From Tannerella sp. (GTDB taxonomy: Bacteria; Bacteroidota; Bacteroidia; Bacteroidales; Tannerellaceae), in contig JAISUX010000106.1 in assembly GCA_031271805.1 (NCBI GenBank), positions 1 to 37,503 on the forward strand: a stretch of 37,503 bases of DNA, read 5' to 3'. The notes under the pieces were generated by a model that saw only the letters and a program-made list of their open reading frames with translations, was not told the DNA's origin and made no database searches. Shown here one piece after another: positions 9,269 through 20,100 of the stretch; the first letter of the stretch is position 1, and every line of letters starts with the position of its first letter. Position numbers and translations under genes: made by a program.

Positions 9269-11665
9269 ATGAAGAAGAATTTCATCTTGTTTTTTGTTGT
9301 TTTGAACCTGTCAGGTCTCGGCGACCTGACAGGTTTAATGGCGCAATCCTCTCCGCGTAAAGTAATTAATTTCAATTTCGGATGGGAATTTTCACGCGAA
9401 GATACGAGCGTTTGGCGTTCGCTTGACCTGCCTCATGATTTTCAGTTTGAACAGCCATGGGACGAAGAGGTTGGCGGTGCGCGAGGGTTCAAAGCGATGG
9501 GCGGCGCGTGGTACCGCAAGCATTTCAAGGCCGATAAATCTTGGACAGGCAAACGTATTTTACTCGATTTTGAGGGAATTATGTATTACGGCGATGTGTA
9601 TTTCAACGGCGTAAAAGTCGCCTCTACTGAATATGGCTACCTCGGCTTTGAAACAGATGTCACCCAACTGATAAATCCGGAAGGCGATAACATCGTGACG
9701 GTCTATGCCAATACCGGCGCAAAAGAGGGCTCACGCTGGTACACCGGCGGCGGGCTGTACCGCGACGTGCATTTGATCATCAAAAATGATCTTGCCGTCG
9801 CGCGAAACGGGGTGTATATTACCTCGAACATCGGGGCGCACGCCGCCACGGTCAATATCCGGGTCGAAATCGACAATCTGCATCGCAACAAAGCGGAGCT
9901 TTCCGTAGGTGCAAAAATATTCTCGCCCAACGGAAAACTTGCGGGCGAAACAACCCTCATCGCCCCCAAAACCAAAAAACCGGCGGAAGAAATCGCCTTG
10001 CCGGCGGTCAATATCGCTAACCCGCAACTCTGGGATACGGAATCGCCCAATCTCTACACCGCAGAAATCACCTTGACAAGCAATGGGGACACGATTGACA
10101 AAGTGACCGAAACGTTCGGCATCCGCACAATCGAATACTCCAAAGAGTTCGGTTTCAAGTTGAATGGCAAGAAAGTGTTCCTTAAAGGCGTCGCCAATCA
10201 TCATGATCTGGGAGCCGTGGGCGTCGCGGCCTACGAGCGCAGCATAGAGAGGCTGTTCAAACGCCTGAAAGAATTCGGCTTCAACCATATTCGCTGTTCA
10301 CACAATCCGTATTCAAAGTCATTCCTCGACCTTGCCGACAAATACGGGATTCTGATTACCGACGAGCTGTACGACAAATGGAGCGACAATTCCTACTGGG
10401 GCGGGCGCGATAAATGGACAAACCTGTGGTACAAACACGAAATAGAATGGATCAAGCGCGACCGCAACCACCCCTCCGTTATCCTTTGGAGCTTCGGTAA
10501 CGAGCTTCAAATACGCGAAGATTTAGCTGGATTCCCGACTCACGATTGGGGTGTGACGACCTACCGGATTATGGACGTGCTGGCAAAGCGTTATGACAAT
10601 ACCCGCCCGACCACCGTGGCGATGCACCCGACGCGCGCCGGCGCAATCGGCAAAAGCGATCCCGAATATAATACCGCTATCATCCCGCCCGAACTTGCTA
10701 CCGTAACCGAAATCTCAAGTTTCAACTACCGCTATTTCGACTACGAGGAGTATTTGAAGCATGCGCCCGATATGATAATTTATCAAAGCGAAGCCACTAC
10801 CAACGAATTGCTTGCGCCGTTTTTCGGGATGAATCATAACACAACGGTAGGGCTTGCCTATTGGGGCGCGGTTGAATATTGGGGCGAATCGAACGGCTAT
10901 CCTAAAAAAGGTTGGGCCTATTCGTATTTCAACCACGCACTCGAACCGTTCCCGCAGGCATATCTGTTGAAATCGGCTTTCTGCGACACGCCGCTTGTGC
11001 GTATCGGCATCTTGGACAAAGCCGCGACGACGGAAGAATGGAACGAGCAAAACGTCGGCACCCAGGACGTTTCGTCGCATTGGAACAGGGAAAAAGGCAA
11101 ACGCTACAATATTCTTGTATATACTAATGCCGACGAAGCTGAACTTCTGCTCAACGGGAAATCGCTCGGCAAACAACAAAACGACCGTTCCAACATCCGG
11201 AAACGCAATATTATTTCGTGGGCAAACGTTCCCTACGAGGCCGGTAAACTCGTAGCTATCGCCCGGAACGGCGGCAAAGAAGTAGCCCGCCATACGATAG
11301 AAACAACCGGCAAAGCCGTCGCGCTGAAGATGGAACTCGAAAACCCGGGCGATTGGCGCGCCGACGGCATGGATTTGCAGTATGTGAAGGTTTACGCCGT
11401 TGACGGCAAGGGGCGTGTTGTTCCGACCGACGCCGGCGAAGTGACATTTGAAATCTCCGGCGCAGCGCGTTTGATAGCCGTCGATAACGGCGACCATTAC
11501 AGCGAAGAATTGTTCGCCCCCGAAGCCGACGGCACAGGGAAGCGCTCGCTGCATGACGGTTTTGCAATGGCAATACTCCGTTCCGCGCAAACGGCCGGCG
11601 AGGTGAAAATCCGTGCCGTCGTCAAAGGACTGAAACCGGCGGAAAAAACAGTTATTCTTCTATGA
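9269..11665 (+). CDS. Exported glycoside hydrolase family 2 enzyme (beta-galactosidase-like, DUF4982 type)
   Basis: Retaining exo-beta-glycosidase, probably periplasmic. From the ATG at 9269 it has 798 residues: signal peptide about 1-26, sugar-binding jelly roll (about 31-175), Ig-like domain (about 175-290), TIM barrel (about 295-575) and C-terminal beta domains resembling DUF4982 and GH2 domain 5. Acid/base Glu412 lies in HPSVILWSFGNE and the likely nucleophile Glu508 in MIIYQSEAT; NHHDLGAVG (310-318) and RCSHNP (342-347) are further family motifs. Upstream ATGs at 9224 and 9257 would overlap susD; 9269 gives a clean signal peptide. A perfect 31-bp palindrome encodes residues 13-23 of the signal peptide, an unusual insertion. 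Exact substrate (galactoside, glucuronide or other) is not decidable here. Confidence 0.9.
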   Translation: MKKNFILFFVVLNLSGLGDLTGLMAQSSPRKVINFNFGWEFSREDTSVWRSLDLPHDFQFEQPWDEEVGGARGFKAMGGAWYRKHFKADKSWTGKRILLDFEGIMYYGDVYFNGVKVASTEYGYLGFETDVTQLINPEGDNIVTVYANTGAKEGSRWYTGGGLYRDVHLIIKNDLAVARNGVYITSNIGAHAATVNIRVEIDNLHRNKAELSVGAKIFSPNGKLAGETTLIAPKTKKPAEEIALPAVNIANPQLWDTESPNLYTAEITLTSNGDTIDKVTETFGIRTIEYSKEFGFKLNGKKVFLKGVANHHDLGAVGVAAYERSIERLFKRLKEFGFNHIRCSHNPYSKSFLDLADKYGILITDELYDKWSDNSYWGGRDKWTNLWYKHEIEWIKRDRNHPSVILWSFGNELQIREDLAGFPTHDWGVTTYRIMDVLAKRYDNTRPTTVAMHPTRAGAIGKSDPEYNTAIIPPELATVTEISSFNYRYFDYEEYLKHAPDMIIYQSEATTNELLAPFFGMNHNTTVGLAYWGAVEYWGESNGYPKKGWAYSYFNHALEPFPQAYLLKSAFCDTPLVRIGILDKAATTEEWNEQNVGTQDVSSHWNREKGKRYNILVYTNADEAELLLNGKSLGKQQNDRSNIRKRNIISWANVPYEAGKLVAIARNGGKEVARHTIETTGKAVALKMELENPGDWRADGMDLQYVKVYAVDGKGRVVPTDAGEVTFEISGAARLIAVDNGDHYSEELFAPEADGTGKRSLHDGFAMAILRSAQTAGEVKIRAVVKGLKPAEKTVILL
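9305..9335. repeat. REP-like perfect palindrome inside the GH2 signal-peptide codons
   Basis: AACCTGTCAGGTC (9305-9317) and its exact reverse complement (9323-9335) flank the 5-nt loop TCGGC. Adding a G-T and two more pairs, the stem reaches 16 bp. The arm resembles short palindromic repeats known to me from Bacteroidota genomes, but only this copy is seen in the window. It is read through in frame as NLSGLGDLTGL. Confidence 0.85.
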
Positions 11666-14600
11666 AAAAATATTTGACGGCCATCATATTTGCGGCTTTT
11701 ACAAGTCTCTCGTTTGCCGGCAAACATGGCGCTTTGGCGGCGACGACAGACGCGAACCAGCGTGAAAGGTATAATTTCAACTCCGATTGGGAAATGTCCG
11801 TGGGCGATACGTTACAGGGCTGGACCCGCGTCACCCTTCCGCGCGCTTTCAACGAAGACGAAGCCTTCCGGGTATCCATCAAAGAGCACACCGACACGAT
11901 TATCTGGTACCGCAAATATTTTCGCCTGCCGAAGTCGGCCAAAGACAGGAAAATTTTCCTCGAATTTGAAGGCATAAAATGGGGTGGCGAGTTTTGGGTA
12001 AACGGGAAATACGTCGGGTTGCACGAAAACGGGGTAATGGCCTTCGGGTTCGACATTACCGAAGCTGTGAATTTCTCAGGCGATAACCTCGTCTTAGCCC
12101 GGATTGACAATTCATGGCGCTATCGGGAGAAAGCCACCGGCAGCCCCTACCAGTGGAACGACAGCAATTTCAACGCCAATTACGGCGGAATCACCAAAAA
12201 CGTCTATCTGCACGTCGCGCCGCTACTCTACCAGACATTGCCGCTCTACAGCAATCTCCATACCACAGGCACATACATTTATGCACGCGAAATCGACGTT
12301 ACGGAGCGCCGGGCGATGATTTTTGCCGAAACGGAAGTCCGCAACGAATTTCCTGCCGAACGGGATTTTATCCTCGAAATGAGGATCGAAGATTTGGAAG
12401 GCAAGACGATTGCGTCCGTCGAAAGTCCGCTGCAAAAAATCGCCCCCGGAGAAACAAAAACTATCCGGATCGGCCAAAGGGCGGATAACCTGCGTTTCTG
12501 GTCATGGGGATACGGCTATATGTATAATGTATATACCGCGATAAAGGCGAAAGGCATTGTTGATGAGGTGAAGACAAGAACCGGCTTCCGCAAAACCCGT
12601 TTTGCCGACGGTATGATTTGGCTCAACGACCGTGTTATCCAAATCAAGGGCTATGCCGAACGGACGAGTAACGAATGGGTTGCCGTAGGAGTGGACGCGC
12701 CCGCATGGTTGAGCGATTACGGCAACGGGATGATGGTCGAGGGCAATGCCAACACGGTGCGCTGGATGCACGTGACGCCTGCGCGACAGGACGTCGAGAG
12801 TTGCGACAGGGTCGGTTTGATGCAAGTGATGCCGGCGGGCGATGCCGAACGCGACGTCAACGACAGGCGCTGGGGGCAGCGTGTGGAACTGATGCGCGAC
12901 GCTATTATCTATTACCGCAATAACCCTTCAATCGTCTTCTATGAAGGAGGGAATGAGAGCATCAGTGAAGCGCACATGCAGGAACTCAAAGACCTGCGCG
13001 ACAAATACGACCCTTACGGCGGCAGGGCTATCGGCTCGCGCGAGATGCTAGACAGCAAAGTGGCGGAATATGGCGGCGAGATGCTGTACATCAACAAGTC
13101 GGCGCATATCCCCATGTTCGCCACCGAATATTGCCGCGACGAAGCCCTGAGGCTTTACTGGGACAATGATTCCTATCCTTTCCACATCGACGGGGAGGGC
13201 CTGCGCTGGTCAAACTCGTTCGATACGGATGCGTCCAAACCGCTGACCGACGCCGCGGCCTACAATCGCAACCAGGACTCTTTCCTCAAAGAACTGATCA
13301 CGCGATGGAACGATTATTATCGCGTACGCCCCGGAACAGGGACGCGGGTGAGCAGCGGTGGCTTGAAAATTCATTTCCACGACTCGAATACACACTGGCG
13401 TGGGGCGGAAAACTATCGTCGCAGCGGCGTCGTTGACGCTATGCGGATACCTAAAGACGCTTTCTTTGCCCACAGGGTTATGTGGAACGGATGGGTTGAT
13501 ATCGAACAGCATGGGACATATATTTGCGGGCATTGGAATTACGAATCCACCGGCCAAAAGTTGTCGAAAGACGTCTATGTATGCTCTACAGGCGAGAAGG
13601 TCGAGCTTTTTATCAACGGCAAATCCCACGGTTTCGGCAATCGTTCCGATAATTTCCTATTCACTTTCAAGGATGTGACGTTTGAGCCGGGCGCGATTGA
13701 GGCTGTCTCTTACAACGAAAACGGGGAATTTTTAAGCTCAGACAAGAAGGAAAGCGCCGGAGCTCCCTACGCCCTGAAACTTATGCCGATGACTGCGCCC
13801 GACGGTTTTAAGGCCGACGGCGCGGATTTGGCCTTGATACAGATTGAGGTTGTTGACAAAGACGGCCGCCGGTGTCCGCTCGACAACTCAATGGTCACTT
13901 TCGATTTGCAGGGCGAGGCTCAATGGCTCGGAGGGATGGCCAAAGGCGAAGACGGTAACTTTGTGGGCAAGAAATCCCTGCCCGTGGAATGTGGCGTTAA
14001 CCGCGTCCTGATTCGTTCCACGACAAAAGCCGGGAAGATCCGCTTGAGCGCTTCCGCAAACGTCGCCGCGAACGCCCTAAATTCTCAATTGGAGCTGCAG
14101 ACCGTCGCCTTCAAAACTTCCGGCGGTTTGTCGTCCTATATGCCGGCCGACTGTCTTCCGGTGAATCTTTTCCGCGGCGAGACGCCCATGACGCCCTCAT
14201 ATAGCCTTAAGCGTAAAGCCGTGGAAATCGTGGGAGCGACGGCGGGAGCCAACGAGACGACAGTAAGCAATGCTTTCGACGACAACGAACTGTCGGAATG
14301 GAAAAACGACGACACGCAGCAGACCGGTTGGATAAAATTCGAGCTTGCCCGCGACGCCGTCGTCAGCCAGGTCGAAATGAAGCTCACCGGCTGGCGCTCG
14401 CGCAGCTATTCCATCCGGATCTTGGTTGGCGACGAGACTGTCTGGGAAGGCGAAACGCCAAAGTCACTCGGATATATCTGCATACCTTTCAAGCCTGTCA
14501 AGGGGCGTTTCGTGACCATCGAACTTATCGGTCAAAGCAGCGAAGAAGACGCTTTCGGCGGCATAGTTGAAGTCGAAGCCAAACAGGCGGGCGAACTCGA

Positions 14601-14703
14601 CCTCTACCGCAACCCCGCAGCTGCCGAAATCAAAGGAGCGCTGCGGATTGTGGAGATGGAAGTCTATGAAGAAAAAACAAGGTTCTCAAAAATCCTTTTT
14701 TAA
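11662..14703 (+). CDS. Large exported GH2-family glycosidase with C-terminal discoidin-like module
   Basis: 1013 residues, starting with a signal peptide (MKKYLTAIIFAAFTSLSFAG). The ATG overlaps the previous stop (ATGA), which implies translational coupling. N-terminal sugar-binding domain about 35-190 (motif FEGIKWGGEFWVNGKYVG), Ig-like domain, TIM barrel about 310-610, then beta domains and an F5/8-type (CBM32-like) module near 855-970 (NAFDDNELSEWKN then TGWIKFELARDAVVSQVEM). Likely acid/base Glu432 in SIVFYEGGNE and nucleophile Glu489 in MFATEYCRDEA. Compared with the first GH2, the WSFGNE motif is replaced by FYEGGNE, so it belongs to a divergent GH2 branch and its specificity may differ. 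Last gene of the PUL operon; its 3' end overlaps the convergent regulator gene by 18 nt. Confidence 0.87.
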   Translation: MKKYLTAIIFAAFTSLSFAGKHGALAATTDANQRERYNFNSDWEMSVGDTLQGWTRVTLPRAFNEDEAFRVSIKEHTDTIIWYRKYFRLPKSAKDRKIFLEFEGIKWGGEFWVNGKYVGLHENGVMAFGFDITEAVNFSGDNLVLARIDNSWRYREKATGSPYQWNDSNFNANYGGITKNVYLHVAPLLYQTLPLYSNLHTTGTYIYAREIDVTERRAMIFAETEVRNEFPAERDFILEMRIEDLEGKTIASVESPLQKIAPGETKTIRIGQRADNLRFWSWGYGYMYNVYTAIKAKGIVDEVKTRTGFRKTRFADGMIWLNDRVIQIKGYAERTSNEWVAVGVDAPAWLSDYGNGMMVEGNANTVRWMHVTPARQDVESCDRVGLMQVMPAGDAERDVNDRRWGQRVELMRDAIIYYRNNPSIVFYEGGNESISEAHMQELKDLRDKYDPYGGRAIGSREMLDSKVAEYGGEMLYINKSAHIPMFATEYCRDEALRLYWDNDSYPFHIDGEGLRWSNSFDTDASKPLTDAAAYNRNQDSFLKELITRWNDYYRVRPGTGTRVSSGGLKIHFHDSNTHWRGAENYRRSGVVDAMRIPKDAFFAHRVMWNGWVDIEQHGTYICGHWNYESTGQKLSKDVYVCSTGEKVELFINGKSHGFGNRSDNFLFTFKDVTFEPGAIEAVSYNENGEFLSSDKKESAGAPYALKLMPMTAPDGFKADGADLALIQIEVVDKDGRRCPLDNSMVTFDLQGEAQWLGGMAKGEDGNFVGKKSLPVECGVNRVLIRSTTKAGKIRLSASANVAANALNSQLELQTVAFKTSGGLSSYMPADCLPVNLFRGETPMTPSYSLKRKAVEIVGATAGANETTVSNAFDDNELSEWKNDDTQQTGWIKFELARDAVVSQVEMKLTGWRSRSYSIRILVGDETVWEGETPKSLGYICIPFKPVKGRFVTIELIGQSSEEDAFGGIVEVEAKQAGELDLYRNPAAAEIKGALRIVEMEVYEEKTRFSKILF

Positions 14704-15813
14704 TGGAATGTTGCTTATTTTCCATTCTCTCGGCGTCATGTTTGTCTGTTTGGCAAACTGTAGCATGAAAACCGATTTGTTGGCATAGCCGATGGCTTCG
14801 ATAACGGTATCAATTTTACAGGAAGGATTTTCCCGCATCATCCGTTGGGCTTCTTCGATGCGCAGGGCGCCTATCCAGTTGCGGAATGATTTACCCTCGT
14901 AGTCGTTGATGTAGCGCGAGAGGTATTTGGTGTTGGTACCAAGATAGTAGGCAAGGTCTTTTATCGTTACACCCGGCACGCAATAGTGCTTGGCGGCTAT
15001 CCATTTGCTTATCCGCCGTTTCAGGAAGGCAACGGTTTTATTATCAAGCTGTTCGGGTGAACTGTCGTTGTTATCCGTATCCGGCTCTTCTGTAATCACA
15101 TCTTCTAAAATATTGAAAACAAAGACATAATTAACAAAGCGGATGGCAAAAAAGACATAAAAGACAAGGCAGGCAAGTGAAGTTATCAACCCGAAAAGCG
15201 CATAAGGGAAAATCGCGAAAACGAGAGCTACCAACCCGATACCAAGAGCGAAGTGGAACGAAAAATATATCCATCGAAGGCGGTCTTCTTCATTTTCGGA
15301 AAACCAGTTTTCCATTTCGGATATACAGCGTCGGTATAATTTTCTGAAAGTCAGTGTATATCGTATTAGTTGCGAAAAATAAAAAGCGATGTAAACGTAG
15401 GCAAAAACGCTCGTAGCCCTCTCGTCCAAAACAAGATACGACACTATTCCGATGGCAATAAACGCCGGAACAACAGAAAACTCTTGCCAGGCGCGTTTCC
15501 GGGTCATATAGTTCGTATTGACAAGCACAACCATGGCAAACATGAAAGAGAACGCCTGCGCCGAAGCGATAACAAGCGTTACTATGCGGAACAGCAGAGC
15601 ATTATCGTAGCTATTGGAAGTTTGCCTTTCCAAACATTCCAATATGTTTATCAGTCCGAAAAAGATGTAAGTAAATGCTACCACTCTCGAGGCGCGGCGG
15701 TAAGCGGTCAATTTTGGGTCATCGTTAACGTTAAGGAACAATAACAGCGCTCCCGTCGCAAACAGTACGACCGAAAGCGCCAACAGGCTAACAATATATA
15801 CGTTCTCTATCAT
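14686..15813 (-). CDS. Membrane-bound AraC-type regulator with seven membrane segments
   Basis: Predicted inner-membrane transcription regulator, 375 residues. The first ~250 residues hold seven hydrophobic segments (first: IVSLLALSVVLFATGALLLF; last: SLACLVFYVFFAIRFVNYVF). A short acidic linker (EEPDTDNNDSSPEQ) leads to a C-terminal AraC helix-turn-helix domain: VTIKDLAYYLGTNTKYLSRYIND, then ALRIEEAQRMM, and the second helix pair IDTVIEAIGYANKSVFMLQFAKQTNMTP-like region. I choose the ATG at 15813, 20 nt after the upstream gene's stop; a start at 15864 would overlap that gene. It is a tandem paralogue of the frameshifted gene next to it. Position beside the PUL makes it a candidate controller, the signal being sensed in or near the membrane; this is inference. 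Confidence 0.82.
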   Translation of the reverse strand: MIENVYIVSLLALSVVLFATGALLLFLNVNDDPKLTAYRRASRVVAFTYIFFGLINILECLERQTSNSYDNALLFRIVTLVIASAQAFSFMFAMVVLVNTNYMTRKRAWQEFSVVPAFIAIGIVSYLVLDERATSVFAYVYIAFYFSQLIRYTLTFRKLYRRCISEMENWFSENEEDRLRWIYFSFHFALGIGLVALVFAIFPYALFGLITSLACLVFYVFFAIRFVNYVFVFNILEDVITEEPDTDNNDSSPEQLDNKTVAFLKRRISKWIAAKHYCVPGVTIKDLAYYLGTNTKYLSRYINDYEGKSFRNWIGALRIEEAQRMMRENPSCKIDTVIEAIGYANKSVFMLQFAKQTNMTPREWKISNIPLKKDF

Positions 15814-15833
15814 TCTGTATATTAATTTAGGGT

Positions 15834-16951
15834 TTATTCCGAAAGATTTTGGTTTCTCTTCCATTCGCTGGGCTTCATGTTGGTTTGTTTGGCAAACTGT
15901 AGCATGAAAGCAGATTTGTTGGCATAGCCGATGGCTTCGGCTACGATGTCGATTTTGATGGAAGGGTTCTCCTGCATCTGCCGTTGGGCTTCTTCGATGC
16001 GCAGGGAGCCTATCCAGTTGCGAAATGATTTACCCTCGTAGTCGTTGATGTAGCGTGAGAGGTATTTGGTGTTGGCGCCAAGATGGTCGGCAAGGTCTTT
16101 TAACGTTATCCCCGGCTCACAATAGCGCTTGGCGGCTACCCATTTGGCTATCCGGCGTTTCATGGCGGCAAGATGTTTATTATCAAACGATTCAGGCGCG
16201 CTGCCATTGTTATCCGCCTCCGGATCTTCTACGATTACATCTTCTAAAATATTGAAAACAAAGGAATAATTAACAAAGCGAATGGCAAAAAAGACGTAAA
16301 AGAGCAAATAGACGACCGAACTGCCCACTCCGAAAAGCGAAGAGGGGATAACAATGCAGGTCATGGCTATCAACCCGATAGTAAGAGCGGAGTAGAATGA
16401 AAAGTTTATCCAGCGAAGGCGCGACTCTTCATAACCGGAAAACCAGTTTTCTACTTCGAGCAAATAGCGACTGTATAATCTTCTGAATATCAATGTATAT
16501 CGTATCAGTTGCGAAAAGTAGAACGCCATGAAGCAGTAGGAATAGACCGTTGTAAGACTGATGTCCAAAACAAGATACGACACTATTCCCATAACAATAA
16601 ACGCCGAAATGACAGAAACCTCACGCCAAAAGCGTTTCCATGTAGCATAACCTGTATTGAAAAGTGAAATCATGGAGAACGTAAAAAAGAAAGCCTGCGT
16701 TGAGGCTATTATCAGCGTTACCAACCGAAACAGGAGGGCGTTGTCGGTTGTTTCGGCGGTAAGACGCTCAAGACTTTCCAACAGGTTTGCCACTGCTAAA
16801 AACAGGTATGTAACCGACATCACTTTCGTTGCATTGCGATAAGCGGTCAATTTTGGGTGTCGGCAATCTTCATGAACAGGAATACCAATCCCAGGGCCAG
16901 CATGGCGATGGCCTGTACCAATAAGCTAAATATATATGCGTTTTCAATCAT
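15834..16951 (-). pseudogene. Frameshifted paralogue of the 7TM-AraC regulator
   Basis: The full gene would start at the ATG at 16951 (MIENAYIFSLLVQAIAML, matching the neighbour's MIENVYIVSLLALSVVLF). This frame reaches a TGA at 16847-16849. The rest continues in another frame: HPKLTAYRNATKVMSVTYLFLA, matching the neighbour's DPKLTAYRRASRVVAFTYIFFG. Comparing DNA, the neighbour reads GACCCAAAATTG where this copy reads GACACCCAAAATTG, an extra AC (about 16855-16860). Downstream, five to six membrane segments and the AraC domain are intact to the stop at 15834. Either the gene is broken, or it is translated from an internal TTG at 16850 or later ATG without the first membrane segment, or the extra AC is an assembly error. 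The run CCCAAAATTGA is not a standard slippery heptamer in the right phase. Confidence 0.75.
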
Positions 16952-16995
16952 ATTATTTATTCATTCACGAGAATTTATGTCAATATTTTCGACTA

Positions 16996-17003
16996 CAAAG
17001 GTG
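16996..17003 (-). promoter_or_regulatory. Possible promoter for the AraC regulator pair
   Basis: CACCTTTG on the minus strand resembles TAnnTTTG with one mismatch; TTTA at 17027-17024 would be a -33 box at 20 nt. It lies 45 nt upstream of the ATG at 16951. Confidence 0.4.
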
Positions 17004-17077
17004 CAAAATATTATTTGAATCAGTAAATCCTTTATGACTTTTTAACAAATATTTGTTTGTCGAGGTTTCGTAATGTT

Positions 17078-17118
17078 AAAAAAGTAACGGCTTCACTCGC
17101 CAAGAGCAAAGCCGTTAC
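17078..17118 (-). terminator. Rho-independent terminator of the He_PIG surface protein gene
   Basis: On the minus strand GTAACGGCTT (17118-17109), a 15-nt loop and AAGCCGTTAC (17093-17084) form a perfect 10-bp stem followed directly by TTTTTT. It begins 23 nt after the stop codon at 17142. Confidence 0.9.
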
Positions 17119-17141
17119 CAAACACCCGTTCTGTTTAATTA

Positions 17142-20100
17142 CTACTTCTTTACAATTCTGCTGACACTTACACCCTTTTCGGTATATACTCTTAGTATAT
17201 ATATACCTGAAGATAATTTGCTTACGGATATCCTGTTAGTGACATTGCCGTTTTGTTGCAGTAATAAACCTGATAATGAATAGATCTCAACTTTGTTAAT
17301 AACAGCATCAGACTTGATAAACAGGTCTTTAACGACCGGGTTTGGATATGCAGTGATTTTCAATGCTTTTTCGGAAGTTATGATCTCATTACTTACGGTA
17401 GGATCATTCACTGTTATCGACATCGACTGGGTGTCGTTTCCTACCGAGTTCGACACCTTGACAGTGAAAGTCTTTGTGCCTGCAGCCATCGGCGTGCCGC
17501 TAATGACTCCATCGGAAGAAAGACTAAGCCCTGCAGGCAGCGAGCCGTCTGATATCGACCATGTGAACGGCGACGTACCTGTTGCCGAAAAAGCGAAGTA
17601 ATAGGCAGTTCCTTTATCCACACTCGGCAGCGAAGACGTTGTAATGGTCGGGGCTGTCGGCGTTGCAGGCTGTTCGATTACGGTAACCACCATCGTCATA
17701 TCTATCGACGGGTCAAACGTAGAGGTAGCCCTAACAATCAGCGTCGAAGCGCTCTCGGAAGCGCCGACCGACAGTACGCCCGAAGAATTGATGCTCGAAG
17801 CCGTGCCGCCTACTACATCCCATATCACTGTCTGGGGAGGATTGTTCGTACCGACGACTGTTGCGCTGAAACTGCCGCTTTGACCTTTCTGGATTGATGC
17901 GGGTCCCGATATTGTAACCGATGTAACCGTAGGCGGTGGCGGCGGGGTCGTCAAAATGGTGATTGACAGCGATTGAGTGGCGTTGCCGGCCACGTTGGAA
18001 GCTTGAACGGTGAAGGTCGAAGTTCCCGCTGCAGAAGGCGTGCCGCTGATTGTGGCGCCTGACAGGGTCAATCCGGCAGGTAAGCTACCGCTTGCTATAC
18101 TCCATGTGACAGGAGCATCGCCCGATGCCGCCAAAGTTGCCGTATATGCCGTACCAATAGAGCCATCCGGCAGTATTGCCGTAGTGATTGTCGGAGCTGT
18201 AGGCGTCGCAGATATTACTATTGACAGCGATTTCGTGTCGTTACCGGCCGAATTAACGGCTTTGACCGTGAAGGTCGAAGTACCCACTGCCGACGGCGTT
18301 CCGCTTATTGTGCCGCTGCCGGACAATGTCAATCCTGCGGGTAATGAACCGCTTGCTAAACTCCATGTAACAGGAGCATCGCCCGATGCTGTCAATGTTG
18401 TCGAATATGAAGATCCTATCGAACCACTTGGCAGTGAGGAAGTTGTGATTATGGGAGCAACAGGTGGCGGAGGTACGTCCGAAACGACAATCGACAGCGA
18501 TTTAGTGTCATTTCCGGTCGCATTGCTTGCCTGGACTACGAAGGTCGCCGTTTCCGCCGTTGTTGGCGTTCCGCTTATTATGCAGCTGCCGGACAAAGAC
18601 AATCCTGCGGGTAATGAACCGCTTGCAAAGCTCCATGTAATAGGCGTATCGCCTGTTGCCGCCAAAGTCTCGGAATATGCCGCGCCTACCGTAGCGCCTG
18701 CAAGCGATGTCGTAGTAATTGTCGGAGCCTCCGGCGCGGGCGAGATAACAATGCTAAATGCTTTAGTGTCATCGCCTACCGGGTTGGCCGCCTTAACGGT
18801 AAAGGAATAAGTTCCCGACGAAGAAGGCGTTCCGCTGATTGTGGCGCCCGACAGGGTCAGTCCGGCGGGTAAGCTACCGCTTGCTATACTCCATGTAATC
18901 GGCGAAGTGCCCGATGCCGCCAGAGTTGCCGAATATGCCGAGCCAACCGTGCCGCCTGCAAGCGACGCCGTTGTGATGGTCGGCGCTACAGCCGCCGCTG
19001 TTATGGTGATTGACAGCGTTTTCGTGTCGTTGCTGACCGGGTTGGTCGCCTCGACTGTGAAGGTCTGGCTTTCCACTGTCGTTGGCGTGCCGCTGATTGT
19101 AGCGCCTGTCAATGTCAGTCCGGCCGGTAAGCTGCCGCTCGTTATAGCCCAAGTAATAGGATCATCGCCCGTTGCCGCCAAACTCTCGGAATATGGCGTG
19201 CCAACCACACCGCCTGCAAGAGATGCGGTGGTAATTGTCGGAGGAACAGGTGTGTGAGGCGTAGCGGTAATTGTCAGTGTAAACTGAATGGTAGTTTGTT
19301 GCGTACCGGAGCCGCGGTTGAGTTCTACGGTAAAAGTATAACTCCCGTTTGTTCCGGCATAATTGCTTGCATTACCTGCAACAGCAGGAGTAAAGACGCC
19401 ATCAACAACCGTAGGTGTAACGCCGTTTAAACTTAATGTAGAAATAAAGTTTTCTACAGCCGTCCGCGCTGCCGCCAAAGTCGAGGCATTGGCCTGGATA
19501 TCCGTAAATGTCTGACTTTCGATAAGCGTCAGTGCAGCAGAAATAGCATCATTATCGGAAAGCACAATGGTGATCGACAGCGCTTTAGTGTCAGGAGAGC
19601 CGACCCCATTCGAAGCCTGAACAGTGAAGTTCGCCGTCTCCGCTACAGTTGGCGTTCCGCTAATTGTAGCGCCTGACAATGTCAGTCCTGTTGGCAATGC
19701 GCCGCCCACTAAACTCCAGCTAAAAGTATAATCTCCCGTTGCCGTTAAAGTCTGGGAATAAGGCGTATTTGTATAACCGTCAGGAAGCGACACCGTTGTA
19801 ATCGAAGCAGGAATAGGTGTATAATTCGTAGCGGTAATTGACAGCGTCAATGTAACGGTAGTTGTTAGCGCGCCGAAGCCTTTGGTGAGTTCTACGGTGA
19901 AAGTATAATTACCGTTTGTACCGGAAAGGTTTCCGGCATTACCTGCAACGGCAGCAGTAAATGTGCCGTCAACAATGTTTGTGGAAACACCACCCAGACT
20001 TAATGACGCAAGAATGTTTGCTACCGCAGTGCGGGCTGACGCTAAATCGGGAACGTTAGCCTGAGTATCGGTAAATGTCTGAGATTCTATCAACACTTTC

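Noticed and set aside
16847..16862. Programmed -1 frameshift in the AraC paralogue
   Set aside because: The local sequence ACCCAAAATTGA does not give an X XXY YYZ heptamer in the needed phase, and the intact neighbour differs by a simple AC insertion, so mutation is the simpler explanation.
18010..18810. 266-codon and similar plus-strand ORFs opposite the He_PIG gene
   Set aside because: Shadows of the repetitive coding sequence; the minus strand has the signal peptide, repeats and sorting domain in one frame.
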